Notes under the pieces: model-generated
Told to the model about the DNA's origin: nothing
The model's input: only the letters and a program-made list of their open reading frames with translations
The model's database searches: none
Assembly: GCA_934352055.1 (NCBI GenBank)
Contig: CAKRJY010000014.1
Coordinates: 1-49,786 of the forward strand
Length of the DNA stretch: 49,786 nucleotides
Reading direction: 5' to 3'
Origin: an uncultured Lachnospiraceae bacterium
GTDB taxonomy: Bacteria > Bacillota > Clostridia > Lachnospirales > Lachnospiraceae
Shown here: piece after piece, positions 1-9,310 of the stretch
How the letters are laid out: every line of letters starts with the position of its first letter
Numbering within the stretch: the first letter of the stretch is position 1
Program-made: the position numbers and the translations under genes

Positions 1-111
1 TTTTGTCTTCATGAGATATATACAAAAATATATGTTTTTTGTGTTATTTATCTCTTGACATCACACCGCTGGACTTTATTCTTCTCTTATCTTGCAGATT
101 TACCTCTGGCT

Positions 112-630
112 TCAAGATAAAACATGTATCTTATCCGGAGAAATTCGCCGCATCGCTTCCAGCAAATCCTCACCCGGCTCAAATAAGATCTTCATCTCAT
201 TTCCCATCTCAGGATCACGTATAATCATTGTATAATATGAAACTTGTGGATCGTGGGAAAGGCAATCATATGTTTGCATATGACGTCCAATATATGGCTG
301 CACAGGCTCCGTCTTTGATGGTGCCACCACAACAATATCTTTCATTTCACAGGAAATCAGCTCCTGTCGCTTTGTTTTACGCTTGATTTTCGTAATTTCT
401 AATTCACCATTCGTATATGTATAATCAAAATCCACCTTTGTATTCTGTATGACAAAATAACTGGCTACAATCATGGCAATCAGCGGTATCCCAAATACTT
501 TATAATCAACAAAGACAAAATTAAATGCTACAAATAGTGTAATTCCTATCATAATCACATTATATATTTTTGTAATCGCCGGTGCCTTTCTATGTACGGA
601 TTTTTCAATATATACATCCTGATAAATCAC
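112..630 (-). CDS. Small membrane protein, DUF6106-like
   Basis: A 172-residue protein with two hydrophobic segments near residues 20-42 and 45-63, then a soluble C-terminal part of about 110 residues rich in beta-type sequence. It resembles the DUF6106 proteins of Lachnospiraceae, which have no known function. The start is GTG, and it overlaps the TGA stop of the upstream GH42 gene by four bases (GTGA), so translation is probably coupled and this is the last gene of the galactoside locus. The domain layout resembles small bacterial PH-like membrane proteins, but I do not assign a role. The coding call is firm, the family name moderate. Confidence 0.8.
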   Translation of the reverse strand: MIYQDVYIEKSVHRKAPAITKIYNVIMIGITLFVAFNFVFVDYKVFGIPLIAMIVASYFVIQNTKVDFDYTYTNGELEITKIKRKTKRQELISCEMKDIVVVAPSKTEPVQPYIGRHMQTYDCLSHDPQVSYYTMIIRDPEMGNEMKILFEPGEDLLEAMRRISPDKIHVLS

Positions 631-2639
631 TTTTTCTTCCTCCGCAAAATGATTGTCTCGTAAGTAGAAATTTTACCACTCCTACTGCCCAAAAGCAACT
701 CACCTTCACCCAATTCAACATGCTGGTTCATCGCGGAATAGTTCTGTAAAATCACATAGTCATAGCCATCTTTGCTGCGTGTTGTAACTTCTACCCCTTC
801 CGGAATATAAGAAATCGGCACTTTTACTCTGGATAACGCAACAATTCGTTTATACAAATCATCATAACAGCTTTGTTCCACATCTGCACCTATATAATAT
901 CCATAGCCCATACCGTAAGGCTGGAACGTCACAGCCGGCTGCCCCTGATAAAAATCAGTGCCATACGTCATCAGCACCCTCGCACTTGTTGCATCAATCA
1001 GCTGGCATAAATTTCTACTTTCGTATGAAATCTGTGTTGCAAAAATACTTCGATCCTCCGGCACCAGCTGGTTACTTTCTCCATCATACAGACCATCTAT
1101 TTCTGTCTGACGGAGTCCGAGCAGATCGGTGAGTCCTGCCGGTGTCGCACCCAGATAACAACGATCATTTTCATCCACAATACCCGAATGATATGTTGTG
1201 ATAAAAATGCCTCCCTGTGCCACGAAATTCCGTACCCTTTCCGCAAATCCATCGCGGTACATATATGTCATCGGCGCGGCTAAAATCTTATATCCCTTAA
1301 ATTCATGTTCCATATTAATGACATCTACATTCAGACCCAGCTTACGAAAAGCACAATACGATTTTTGGACCGCCTCTTTATAATGCAGACCAATATTTCT
1401 CGGTCCCTGTGCATCTTCCATCGCCCAACGATTCTCAATATCATAAATGACAGCAACTTCTGATTTCACTGTACTTCCTACCATCTCGCGAAGCGCTTCC
1501 AGTTCCTCACCAACTTTTGTCACCTCACGGTATACCCGCGTATCTCTGCCGCCATAATGGTCAATCACAGCTCCATGAAATTTTTCCGATGCGCCTCTGC
1601 TCTGGCGAATTTGGAAATACAATACACTGTCAGACCCATGTGCAATTCCCTGCATCGATTGTGCGTCTAACATGCCCGGACGTTTTAATTTGCTGACTGC
1701 CTGCCAATTCGTACTGGATGGGCAGGATTCCATCACCAGATATGGCACATTTTTTAAGGAACGCATAAAATCATGCCAAAACCCATTATCCATCGCTGTT
1801 ACGATATCTGACTGTCTATGCCAAGTCGGATATGTATCCCAGGATACAATGTCTACGAATTTAGCAAGCTCATGATAATTCAGCCCGCCATAGTTATACA
1901 TCATATTGATTGTCGTCGGTATTTCCGAGCCTGTTTCACGAATGGCACGGATTTCCTCTGCAATAAAATCTCCCGTCTGTTCACTGACAAAGCGCTTCCA
2001 ATCGAGATTCAATCCATGTAAAAAGGTTTCTCCCAAAGTAGACGGGCTCTCCACCTGATCAAAAGACTGGTAGGTATGACTCCAAAATGTTGTACACCAT
2101 GCCTGATTCAGCGCATCGATTGTCTTGTATTTCTTTTTTACCCAGTTTCGAAATGCTTCCTGGCAAAGCGGACAATGACATTCTCCCCCCAATTCATTCG
2201 AAATATGCCATAAAATCACTTGCGAACGTTTTCCATAACGTTTTGCCAGTTCCTGATCTATCGCACGTACTTTTTCACGATAAACCGGGGATGTATAGCA
2301 ATGATTGTGGCGATATCCATACAATGCTCTCGCACGTCTTTCATTTACACGAAGTACTTCCGGATATCGGTCTGCCAGCCACTTTGGTCTTGCGCCGGAT
2401 GGTGTTGCAAGAATGACCGAAATCCCCGCTTCTTCCAATTGATCCATAATCTCGTCCAGCCAGCCAAAGTTGTATTTTCCTTCCTCTGGTTCTAACGTGG
2501 ACCACGAAAAAACACCCAGAGTCACCGTATTGATGTGTGCGTCTTTCATCATTGCAATGTCTTCTTTTAAAATATCTGGTCGATCCAGCCATTGCTCCGG
2601 ATTGTAATCTCCACCATATAAGATTTTATCCAACTCCAT
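627..2639 (-). CDS. GH42 family beta-galactosidase
   Basis: A 670-residue glycoside hydrolase of family 42, which removes terminal beta-galactose from galacto-oligosaccharides, probably in the cytoplasm because no signal peptide is seen. The YGGDYNPEQW signature starts at residue 8. The acid/base glutamate is E149 in the NELGG motif, and the nucleophile lies in the VMESCPS motif near residue 310. Cysteines 114, 154, 156 and 159 match the zinc cluster found in many GH42 enzymes. I chose the ATG at 2639 over a start 54 bases upstream because AGGAGGAGCAA lies directly before it. A strong hairpin separates it from the GH2 gene upstream, so its expression may be set separately. Confidence 0.95.
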   Translation of the reverse strand: MELDKILYGGDYNPEQWLDRPDILKEDIAMMKDAHINTVTLGVFSWSTLEPEEGKYNFGWLDEIMDQLEEAGISVILATPSGARPKWLADRYPEVLRVNERRARALYGYRHNHCYTSPVYREKVRAIDQELAKRYGKRSQVILWHISNELGGECHCPLCQEAFRNWVKKKYKTIDALNQAWCTTFWSHTYQSFDQVESPSTLGETFLHGLNLDWKRFVSEQTGDFIAEEIRAIRETGSEIPTTINMMYNYGGLNYHELAKFVDIVSWDTYPTWHRQSDIVTAMDNGFWHDFMRSLKNVPYLVMESCPSSTNWQAVSKLKRPGMLDAQSMQGIAHGSDSVLYFQIRQSRGASEKFHGAVIDHYGGRDTRVYREVTKVGEELEALREMVGSTVKSEVAVIYDIENRWAMEDAQGPRNIGLHYKEAVQKSYCAFRKLGLNVDVINMEHEFKGYKILAAPMTYMYRDGFAERVRNFVAQGGIFITTYHSGIVDENDRCYLGATPAGLTDLLGLRQTEIDGLYDGESNQLVPEDRSIFATQISYESRNLCQLIDATSARVLMTYGTDFYQGQPAVTFQPYGMGYGYYIGADVEQSCYDDLYKRIVALSRVKVPISYIPEGVEVTTRSKDGYDYVILQNYSAMNQHVELGEGELLLGSRSGKISTYETIILRRKKK

Positions 2640-2690
2640 TTGCTCCTCCTTTGGTTTCCCCCTAAACCGTGTATCCAAAAACCGATAAAA

Positions 2691-2721
2691 CAAATGCCCT
2701 CATCTTTCATGAGAGCATTTG
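2691..2721 (-). terminator. Intercistronic hairpin/terminator between the two beta-galactosidase genes
   Basis: On the minus strand a 13-bp stem (halves 2709-2721 and 2691-2703, one G-U pair) closes a five-base loop and is followed by TTTTATC. This looks like an intrinsic terminator, probably leaky, between the GH2 and GH42 genes. It could also protect the 3' end of the upstream message. I see no clear promoter between it and the GH42 start. Confidence 0.7.
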
Positions 2722-2746
2722 TGAAAGACTCTTTCTTAATTATAAC

Positions 2747-5700
2747 TTAGATACCACGGAAAGAGAATGTTAATGTTAACTTTTTGCTATTATCAATAAG
2801 GTATTCCGGATGCGTAAGTGCGCCCCATGTATCATCTCCAGCAACTCCCATTTGCTCTAATCCCACTCGGATAAATGTGTAGTGTACCGGCGGAAGTTCT
2901 GTCATGTGTAATGCATTATCCAACTCGTGTGGTGAATATGGTAATGCAGAAAAATGCAACTGATCTCCTTGTATCAAAAGACCTCTGCCATGTTCATCTG
3001 TGACCTTCGCATAACGGACACCGATTTTATTGCCGCACTCCTGCGGTACAAGATATTTTGCCATGTTATCTGCTACTTTGTTTTGATAAAGTCCCAGTTT
3101 TGCATGACATTTATCTACATACGTCTCCTCCGGTCCAAGACCATACCAAGTCAGATGATCATAATCTGCATCCATGGTAAACAACATACTATATTCCGGC
3201 AATTCTCCTACTTCTGCGGAAGGGTCCATTGTCATTTTTACTTTGACTTCTCCATCGCCATAAACACTGTATGCCACCTCACAATCCATCTGCGGTCTTA
3301 CCGGCAAATGATATGTGTAGGTTACTGTAATATGATCTTCTGCTTCTTCCAAAGTACAATCTGTCGTTGCCCGTCCATGATTATATTTAAAGGTTGAAAA
3401 CATGCTTGCAACTTTCCACTGACCTGCGCGGAACGGTAAAAGATTTGCCACATCATTATCTGTTAATGCACGCCAGAAATTAGGTTTTGGAATAGCCTTG
3501 AGCATTTCTACTCCACCATATCGATAGGATACAAGTCCCCCATGCAATATAGAAAACAATACTTCAAAATCTTCACCTTTGACACCAATATTATGCCAGC
3601 CTTTTGTAACGGTATATGGTTTTTGCGAGGTCTCCTGCGCTTCCATTTTACCGATAACTTCCTGTCCATACGCAATCTCATGGCCACGTTTTGCCCACAA
3701 CGTATCTTCACGCAATACAAAAGATAAGGTTAGTACATATTCACCGGTAGCTGGTATTTCCATCTCCAACAAAACATTTTTCTTTTCCAACGGCTCTACA
3801 TCGATGGTCAGAACCTGCTGTTCTACCAGTGTTCCTTCTTTTTCTAATGTAACAACCGCATCATAGACATTTGTGTTCGTAAACAAATTCTTATTATGAA
3901 TGGTTGCCATGCATTGCTTGATCTCAATCGCTACCGGCTGATAATTATATTTTACTTCCTGCATCTTTGGTGATGGATCTCTGTCTTTTCCATAACAGAT
4001 ACCATTTCCACTAAAGTTATAGTCACATGGACGCTCACCAAAGTCACCGCCATAAGCTTGGAATTCCACGCCATAACGATCTTTTTTTGTCAATGATTGG
4101 TCGATATAATCCCAGATAAAACCACCTTGGAAAAGCGGCTCTTTTTCCATAAGGTCTGTGTATTTGTGCATTGCTCCACAGGAATTTCCCATGGCATGTG
4201 TATATTCACAAAGAATATATGGCTTTTTTCGATGTTCCTTTAAATATGCCTCAATGTCTGCTGCAGGTGTATACATGGTGCTGACCATATCCGTTGTTTC
4301 CGGATAACGTGGATCCCACCAGACGCCTTCATAATGAACCAGACGTGTGTCGTCCCAGCGGTGAAACGCCTTACTCATCTCGAGAATATCCTTTCCACCA
4401 AAGGATTCATTTCCACAGGACCAGATCACAATGGATGGATGATTTTTATCGCGTTCAAACATACTTTTTGCACGGTCTAAAATCATTTCCTGATACTCCG
4501 GTCTGTCTCCCGGAACAACAAAGTCGCGATCCACCAGTCCCATCTGATGCGCATTCCATGTACCATGTGTCTCCAGATTTGTCTCATCGATAACATAGAT
4601 TCCATATGCATCACAAAGCCGGTACAATGCACTCTGATTTGGATAATGGCAGGTACGGATTGCATTGATGTTATGCTGCTTCATGGTAATGATATCTTTT
4701 AATATCTCTTTTTCCGTGATGCATCTGCCACTGTCTGCGCTAAATTCATGGCGGTTTACACCATAAAAGGCAATACGTTTGCCGTTGATATGCATCATTT
4801 GATTTTTCATCTCAAATTTACGGAAACCGACACGTTCTTTTACAATTTCCTGCAAAGTACCAGCCTGATTCTGCACACGAAGCGTCAAATCATAAAGATA
4901 TGGATCCTCCGCGCTCCAAAGACATGGCTCTTTCACAGGCATTTCTATATGGTTATGTCCTTCTTCCAGCGCAACCGACATTACCATTTCTACATCATCA
5001 TCTGACAGACAGACCTCGGCCTTTCCATCGGCATTTGTCTCTAGATCTAACTGTAATACCGCATCCTTATAATCCTGATCCAAAATCGTCTTTAGTTTCA
5101 GATCACAAATATGAACTTTTGGTATGGTATAAAGATATACATCCCGATAAATACCGGAGAATCGGAAGAAATCCTGATCTTCACACCAGCTTCCTGCGGT
5201 CCATTTATAAACCTGTACGGCAAGCTTGTTGATTCCTTTTACGAGATATGGTGTCAAATCAAACTCTGAAGGCGTAAAGCTATCCTCACTATATCCCACA
5301 TAATGTCCATTGAGCCATACAGCCATGCCGCTTTCTACACCCTGAAAAGAGATAAAGACCGGACCTGATTCCATACTCTTTGGTACTTCAAAATATTTCA
5401 CATAAGATCCCACCGGATTAAACTCTTCCGGTATCTCCCCCGGCAAAACGGCTTGTCGCCCATCCCATGGATACTGAGTATTTGCATATTGCGGTGCGTC
5501 ATATCCTTCCATCTGGATATGTGCCGGTACCCTGATGTCATCCCACGTCTCGCAATCATAGTCGGCTTTTTCAAAGCCTTTGATTGCAGATGCTATATTT
5601 TTTGCATATGAAAATTTCCAGACACCATTTAATGATACTTTAAAATCGGCATCGTTTACCGATGCACTTTCTTCACTGCGATAATATGCATGATCGGAAT

Positions 5701-5767
5701 GTGCCGGTAAACGATTTTCCATAAAAATTTCAGGATTTTTTATAATACTGTATCGAAATTCTGCCAT
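2747..5767 (-). CDS. lacZ: GH2 family beta-galactosidase (LacZ type)
   Basis: A 1006-residue LacZ-type beta-galactosidase hydrolysing lactose and related beta-galactosides in the cytoplasm. The order is that of E. coli LacZ: N-terminal sugar-binding and jelly-roll domains to about residue 215, Ig-like domain, TIM barrel from about 325 to 620, and C-terminal domains. The acid/base residue is E454 in the WSCGNESFGG motif and the nucleophile is E521 in the LCEYTHAMGNS motif. Length is close to the usual 1020 residues. It lies 59 bases after the second ABC permease gene, so the importer probably supplies its substrate. There is no signal peptide. Confidence 0.96.
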   Translation of the reverse strand: MAEFRYSIIKNPEIFMENRLPAHSDHAYYRSEESASVNDADFKVSLNGVWKFSYAKNIASAIKGFEKADYDCETWDDIRVPAHIQMEGYDAPQYANTQYPWDGRQAVLPGEIPEEFNPVGSYVKYFEVPKSMESGPVFISFQGVESGMAVWLNGHYVGYSEDSFTPSEFDLTPYLVKGINKLAVQVYKWTAGSWCEDQDFFRFSGIYRDVYLYTIPKVHICDLKLKTILDQDYKDAVLQLDLETNADGKAEVCLSDDDVEMVMSVALEEGHNHIEMPVKEPCLWSAEDPYLYDLTLRVQNQAGTLQEIVKERVGFRKFEMKNQMMHINGKRIAFYGVNRHEFSADSGRCITEKEILKDIITMKQHNINAIRTCHYPNQSALYRLCDAYGIYVIDETNLETHGTWNAHQMGLVDRDFVVPGDRPEYQEMILDRAKSMFERDKNHPSIVIWSCGNESFGGKDILEMSKAFHRWDDTRLVHYEGVWWDPRYPETTDMVSTMYTPAADIEAYLKEHRKKPYILCEYTHAMGNSCGAMHKYTDLMEKEPLFQGGFIWDYIDQSLTKKDRYGVEFQAYGGDFGERPCDYNFSGNGICYGKDRDPSPKMQEVKYNYQPVAIEIKQCMATIHNKNLFTNTNVYDAVVTLEKEGTLVEQQVLTIDVEPLEKKNVLLEMEIPATGEYVLTLSFVLREDTLWAKRGHEIAYGQEVIGKMEAQETSQKPYTVTKGWHNIGVKGEDFEVLFSILHGGLVSYRYGGVEMLKAIPKPNFWRALTDNDVANLLPFRAGQWKVASMFSTFKYNHGRATTDCTLEEAEDHITVTYTYHLPVRPQMDCEVAYSVYGDGEVKVKMTMDPSAEVGELPEYSMLFTMDADYDHLTWYGLGPEETYVDKCHAKLGLYQNKVADNMAKYLVPQECGNKIGVRYAKVTDEHGRGLLIQGDQLHFSALPYSPHELDNALHMTELPPVHYTFIRVGLEQMGVAGDDTWGALTHPEYLIDNSKKLTLTFSFRGI

Positions 5768-5803
5768 ATTTATATTACCTTCACTTTACTTTCATTAAAT
5801 ATT

Positions 5804-5822
5804 ATGGCAGCATATCTGCCAT
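5804..5822 (-). other. Short hairpin between the permease and lacZ genes
   Basis: A perfect 7-bp inverted repeat (ATGGCAG / CTGCCAT) with a five-base loop sits just after the permease stop codon. No T-run follows, so it is more likely an RNA-processing or stabilising stem than a terminator. It is one of three junction hairpins in this locus. Confidence 0.45.
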
Positions 5823-5825
5823 TTA

Positions 5826-6656
5826 TTATTTTACAGAACCTGTAATACCTTCTGCGAACTGCTTCTGCAATACAAAGAAGATAATCATTGTAGGGATGGA
5901 ACAGAAAAGTACGCCCATCATAAGCATTCCATAGTCAACGGTATATCCACTTGCCAGGTTTGCAATCAACATTGGCATGGTCTGTGCTCTCGTATCTGCC
6001 ATAACAACCTTTGGCCACAAATAAGAGTTCCATGCATTCATAAATGTAATAACCGCTGCTGCTGCATAGGTCGATTTCATAACCGGCATATACATACGGA
6101 AATAAATTTGAAACTCAGATAATCCATCCAGACGCGCTGCTTCCATAATATCAATCGGGAAGTTACGTGAATTCTGACGGAACATCATAATCAAAAACGG
6201 TGTTGAAATACTTGGTAAAATAAATGCCCACACGGTATTGAGTAACCCTGCAGATGAAATCATCTTGAAGAGCGGAATCATGGTTGCCACCTGCGGAATC
6301 ATCATTGCAAGAAGCAGAATAGAGAACACTTTATCCTTGCCCTTATCATGATATAATTCAAAACCAAATCCTGCTAAAGAGCAGATAAACAAAGCAATGA
6401 TCGTCTGTACAATGGCATAAAAGAATGAATTGCCAAGCGCACCCCACAGATCTGTCTGCGCTGTTAAATGCTGAAAATTTTCTAACGCATACGAGCCGAA
6501 TGTAATCTTACCTCTTGCAACATCTACCGATTTGTTTGTCGCTGCTGCAATCATCCAATAGAGCGGAAATACCGAAATAAAGGACACGATAATCAGAAAA
6601 ATATAAGTTGGTATCAATCTACGCTGAATCGCAGAACTGTTCTTTTTCTTAGTCAC
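5826..6656 (-). CDS. Carbohydrate ABC transporter permease, MalG type
   Basis: A 276-residue inner-membrane permease of the CUT1 carbohydrate ABC importers. About six membrane segments are visible, with the EAA loop that contacts the ATPase at EAARLDGLSEFQIYFRMYMP in the C-terminal half. I prefer the GTG at 6656 over the GTG at 6665 because an AGGTGAT element stands six bases upstream. The gene then overlaps the end of the partner permease by eight bases, suggesting coupled translation. No ATPase gene lies nearby, so a shared MsmK-type ATPase encoded elsewhere is expected. The substrate is inferred from the two beta-galactosidases downstream. Confidence 0.92.
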   Translation of the reverse strand: MTKKKNSSAIQRRLIPTYIFLIIVSFISVFPLYWMIAAATNKSVDVARGKITFGSYALENFQHLTAQTDLWGALGNSFFYAIVQTIIALFICSLAGFGFELYHDKGKDKVFSILLLAMMIPQVATMIPLFKMISSAGLLNTVWAFILPSISTPFLIMMFRQNSRNFPIDIMEAARLDGLSEFQIYFRMYMPVMKSTYAAAAVITFMNAWNSYLWPKVVMADTRAQTMPMLIANLASGYTVDYGMLMMGVLFCSIPTMIIFFVLQKQFAEGITGSVK

Positions 6657-7551
6657 GATTATCACCTACTTTCATACTGATTGCAGAAAGGATTGCAACC
6701 AAAATAAAGATAAAGAATGACATGGCTGATGCATATCCAAATTTACCAACACCCTGCCCAAATGCATTATTGTAAATGTAATGCGACATGGTCATGGTCG
6801 AATAAGCCGGTCCACCCTGTGTCAGGTTTACAGATTCATCAAACAACTGTAACGTACCGTTGATTGACATAATCACTGTCATAACGATTGTCGGCATCAA
6901 AAGTGGTACCGTAATCTTCCAGAATGTCTTCCATCCGTTTGCACCATCAATCTTAGCTGCTTCGTATACGGAATATTCAATGTTCTGAAGACCTGCCAGA
7001 TAAAATACCATGTTATAGCCGGTCCATCTCCAGATCAGTGCAATGATGATAATAGCTCTTGCACTTCCTGTATTTCCAAGGAAATTGTAATTGCTTTCAA
7101 AGATTCCAAGATTTACAAAAATCGTGTTAATCAAGCCATCCAATGCAAAAAGTGATTTAAAAATCAACGCATAAGATACCAGTGCTGTTGCGCATGGTAA
7201 AAATACCATCGTACGGAACAGTCCACGACATTTCAAATCACGGTTATTCAGCAGTTGGGCTAAAAGAATTGCCAGAACTAACATAACCGGAACTTCAATT
7301 GCAAGGTAAAGGAATGTATTTCCTACGGAACGTAAGAATGTACGGTCCGCAAACATTCTTGTATAGTTGTAAATAATAGGATCCGCCATCTTCTGGTTAA
7401 CACCGGTTCCTGTTGTAAATGATGTGATGAATGCCTGAATCATTGGCCAAAAACTGAAAATTGCGATCATAATCGCTGCCGGAGCTAAAAAGAACCAGCC
7501 GGCTCTCTGCTGTTTGCCCTGTATGTTCAGACTCTTATGTTGCTTGCTCAA
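6649..7551 (-). CDS. Carbohydrate ABC transporter permease, MalF type
   Basis: A 300-residue membrane permease that pairs with the MalG-type protein in a sugar importer. It begins with a short basic cytoplasmic stretch, then about six hydrophobic segments, with the ATPase-contacting EAA loop at YEAAKIDGANGWKTFWKITV. The start is TTG, supported by GGGGG seven bases upstream. It follows the binding-protein gene after a gap of 93 bases that contains a hairpin, the usual arrangement for producing more binding protein than permease. Confidence 0.92.
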   Translation of the reverse strand: MSKQHKSLNIQGKQQRAGWFFLAPAAIMIAIFSFWPMIQAFITSFTTGTGVNQKMADPIIYNYTRMFADRTFLRSVGNTFLYLAIEVPVMLVLAILLAQLLNNRDLKCRGLFRTMVFLPCATALVSYALIFKSLFALDGLINTIFVNLGIFESNYNFLGNTGSARAIIIIALIWRWTGYNMVFYLAGLQNIEYSVYEAAKIDGANGWKTFWKITVPLLMPTIVMTVIMSINGTLQLFDESVNLTQGGPAYSTMTMSHYIYNNAFGQGVGKFGYASAMSFFIFILVAILSAISMKVGDNRD

Positions 7552-7593
7552 GTTCAGTCCCCCTTTTTTATTTCATTGAGGTTTTAAGGAAAA

Positions 7594-7620
7594 CGGGGAG
7601 TCGAAAGATCCGATTCCCCG
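7594..7620 (-). terminator. Hairpin after the binding-protein gene
   Basis: A GC-rich stem CGGGGA/TCCCCG, extended by three more pairs beyond one A-C mismatch, is followed on the minus strand by TTTTCC. It lies between the substrate-binding lipoprotein and the first permease. Such stems commonly act as leaky terminators or stabilise the 3' end of the binding-protein message. Confidence 0.6.
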
Positions 7621-7644
7621 CTTTTCTAAATATAATGTATGGAA

Positions 7645-8991
7645 TTACTCCTCCATTGCAAAATCGATATCATCCTGTGTCTGCTGGATTGCATCCTTAA
7701 TAGATGATCCATTATGGATGTTTGTAATTGCTGCGGATAACTTCTCACGAAGTGTATAGTGGAAATCATTCTGCTCTACCGGCTTAACGTTTGCACCCAT
7801 TTCTACAATCTTAGCGTAGATAGCCTGATCGTTGAAGTATGCAACACCTTCCTGATATACCTCTGATTTACCGGCTGAGATACATGTTGTGATAACACCA
7901 CCATTACGAAGTGCATTGTCATATGTATCAATGGCACCTTCACCACCACCAAATGTATATGCTAAGAAGTCTTTTGCAAGATCTGTCTTTTTGCAGTTTG
8001 CTGTGATATAGAGTGATGATCCACCGTTAGAAGCATATCCTTCTTCACCGCCAAGTGTTGGCATAGAAGTGATTTCCCACTTACCTGAGTTCTCTTCTAC
8101 CTTTTCGATGGTAGGGATAATCCAGTTACCATTCATAACACCTGCAACTTTATCCTTCTGGATATCGTTTGTGTAACCATCCCAGTCATTCTCAAGAAGC
8201 AATACGTTCTTTTCCTGCATTCTCTCGATTACATCTAAGATTTTCTCTAACTTGTCGTTACCAACTAAGTTTGCCTTACCATCCTTGAACTGTGAAACAC
8301 CCTCTGCCTGAAGCATCATGTAAGGAAGGTCATTTCCGCTGCCGTCCATAGAAAGAAGGTATTTACCTGTCTTGTTGTAAACCTGCTCACCAATTTCAAT
8401 GAACTTATCCCATGTAATTCCTGTGACATCATCCATGGTGTATCCACATTCCTGTAAAAGATCAACTCTGTATGCAAATACAACCGTTCCATTATCTACA
8501 GGAACACCGTAGTGCTTACCACCGATGGTTGAGAACGATAATTTTTCTTCACCGAAATCACTCCAGTCAATGTCTGCATCATTTACATCCTGCCATGCAT
8601 CCGGGTAATTTGCCTGATACTGCTGAATGTAATGATCCTGGAATAATACGATATCTGGTAAGTTACTGTAATCACCAGCTTCTGCTGCAGTTGTTACTGC
8701 ATTTTCAATATCCTTTGACTGTGACTGCTCAATGATTTCAATCTTAGCATCTGGATTCTTTTCCTTATATGCCTCTGCTGCTGCTTCAATTGCCGGAATG
8801 TTAAAGCTTGCATCCCATGCTGCAATTGTCAATGTGTTCTCATCATCTGAGGTATACATTGCAGCTGCACTGCTGTCATCTGAGCTTCCATCCTCTGATT
8901 TTGCATCACTGCTTCCCTTACTTCCGCATCCTACGAATGTCGACATTGCCAGTACCCCAACCAGCAATAAAGAAACGACTTTTTTCTTCAT
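7645..8991 (-). CDS. Sugar ABC transporter substrate-binding lipoprotein
   Basis: A 448-residue extracellular solute-binding protein of the CUT1 class. The N-terminus has two to three lysines, a hydrophobic run and a lipobox ending at C22 (VGC), then a Ser/Asp-rich linker before the ligand domain. It would be lipid-anchored outside the membrane and deliver oligosaccharides to the two permeases. I chose ATG 8991 because AAAGGAGG lies eight bases upstream; a longer reading frame would add 15 residues with no ribosome site and would spoil the signal peptide. Galactosides are the likely ligand, by context only. Confidence 0.93.
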   Translation of the reverse strand: MKKKVVSLLLVGVLAMSTFVGCGSKGSSDAKSEDGSSDDSSAAAMYTSDDENTLTIAAWDASFNIPAIEAAAEAYKEKNPDAKIEIIEQSQSKDIENAVTTAAEAGDYSNLPDIVLFQDHYIQQYQANYPDAWQDVNDADIDWSDFGEEKLSFSTIGGKHYGVPVDNGTVVFAYRVDLLQECGYTMDDVTGITWDKFIEIGEQVYNKTGKYLLSMDGSGNDLPYMMLQAEGVSQFKDGKANLVGNDKLEKILDVIERMQEKNVLLLENDWDGYTNDIQKDKVAGVMNGNWIIPTIEKVEENSGKWEITSMPTLGGEEGYASNGGSSLYITANCKKTDLAKDFLAYTFGGGEGAIDTYDNALRNGGVITTCISAGKSEVYQEGVAYFNDQAIYAKIVEMGANVKPVEQNDFHYTLREKLSAAITNIHNGSSIKDAIQQTQDDIDFAMEE

Positions 8992-9026
8992 TGAAAAATC
9001 CTCCTTTAACTTATCATCGCTTATTT

Positions 9027-9061
9027 GGAGGTTCACATGAGTGAATGTTTTTTGAACCTCC
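9027..9061 (-). promoter_or_regulatory. Stem-loop in the 5' leader of the binding-protein gene
   Basis: A perfect 9-bp inverted repeat, GGAGGTTCA with TGAACCTCC, encloses a 17-base loop. It lies between the proposed start of transcription and the real ribosome site at 8999-9006. The 3' half contains AACCTCC, which could instead pair with the GGAGG of that ribosome site, so the stem may control access to it. The rest of 8992-9293 holds a -10 element, the AraC-gene terminator and T-rich DNA with no gene. Confidence 0.5.
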
Positions 9062-9080
9062 GTTGCTTGAATTTAATTTT

Positions 9081-9086
9081 ATTATA
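9081..9086 (-). promoter_or_regulatory. -10 element of the galactoside operon
   Basis: A perfect TATAAT lies 90 bases upstream of the binding-protein start. The hexamer 17 bases further upstream (TCACAA) is a poor -35, as is typical of promoters that need an activator such as the AraC-type protein encoded just upstream. Confidence 0.55.
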
Positions 9087-9281
9087 GCGAGTGAATTGAT
9101 TATTTGTGATTAAATCCGTCCCTCTTTTTTGCATATTCGACCTTTTTGGAACTATTTTCATGCGCTCCGTTTCCCGTTTTGAACAATTTGTAGAAACGCC
9201 ACCACTTTCTTTTTAGCACTTTTCACAAATATGCATTTTTTCACGCCTTGCAAAAAACAGCTCCCTTTTTTCAAAAAAAAG

Positions 9282-9310
9282 AAGGCTGGGAATTTATGCT
9301 TCCCAACCTT
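9282..9310 (-). terminator. Terminator of the AraC-type regulator gene
   Basis: Stem halves of 11 bases (AAGG, one G-U or mismatch, TGGGAA) enclose a seven-base loop and are followed on the minus strand by CTTTTTTTT. The stop codon of the regulator lies in the loop, so the terminator overlaps the end of the coding region. It separates the regulator transcript from the transporter operon. Confidence 0.85.

Noticed and set aside
2694..5760. Several frames of 60-147 codons on the plus strand opposite the two beta-galactosidase genes
   Set aside because: They lie wholly inside well-supported minus-strand enzymes, lack ribosome sites and match no known family.
8732..9044. Plus-strand frames of about 80-100 codons over the start of the binding-protein gene
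   Set aside because: They are the reverse of a clear lipoprotein signal region, and show biased composition from it.
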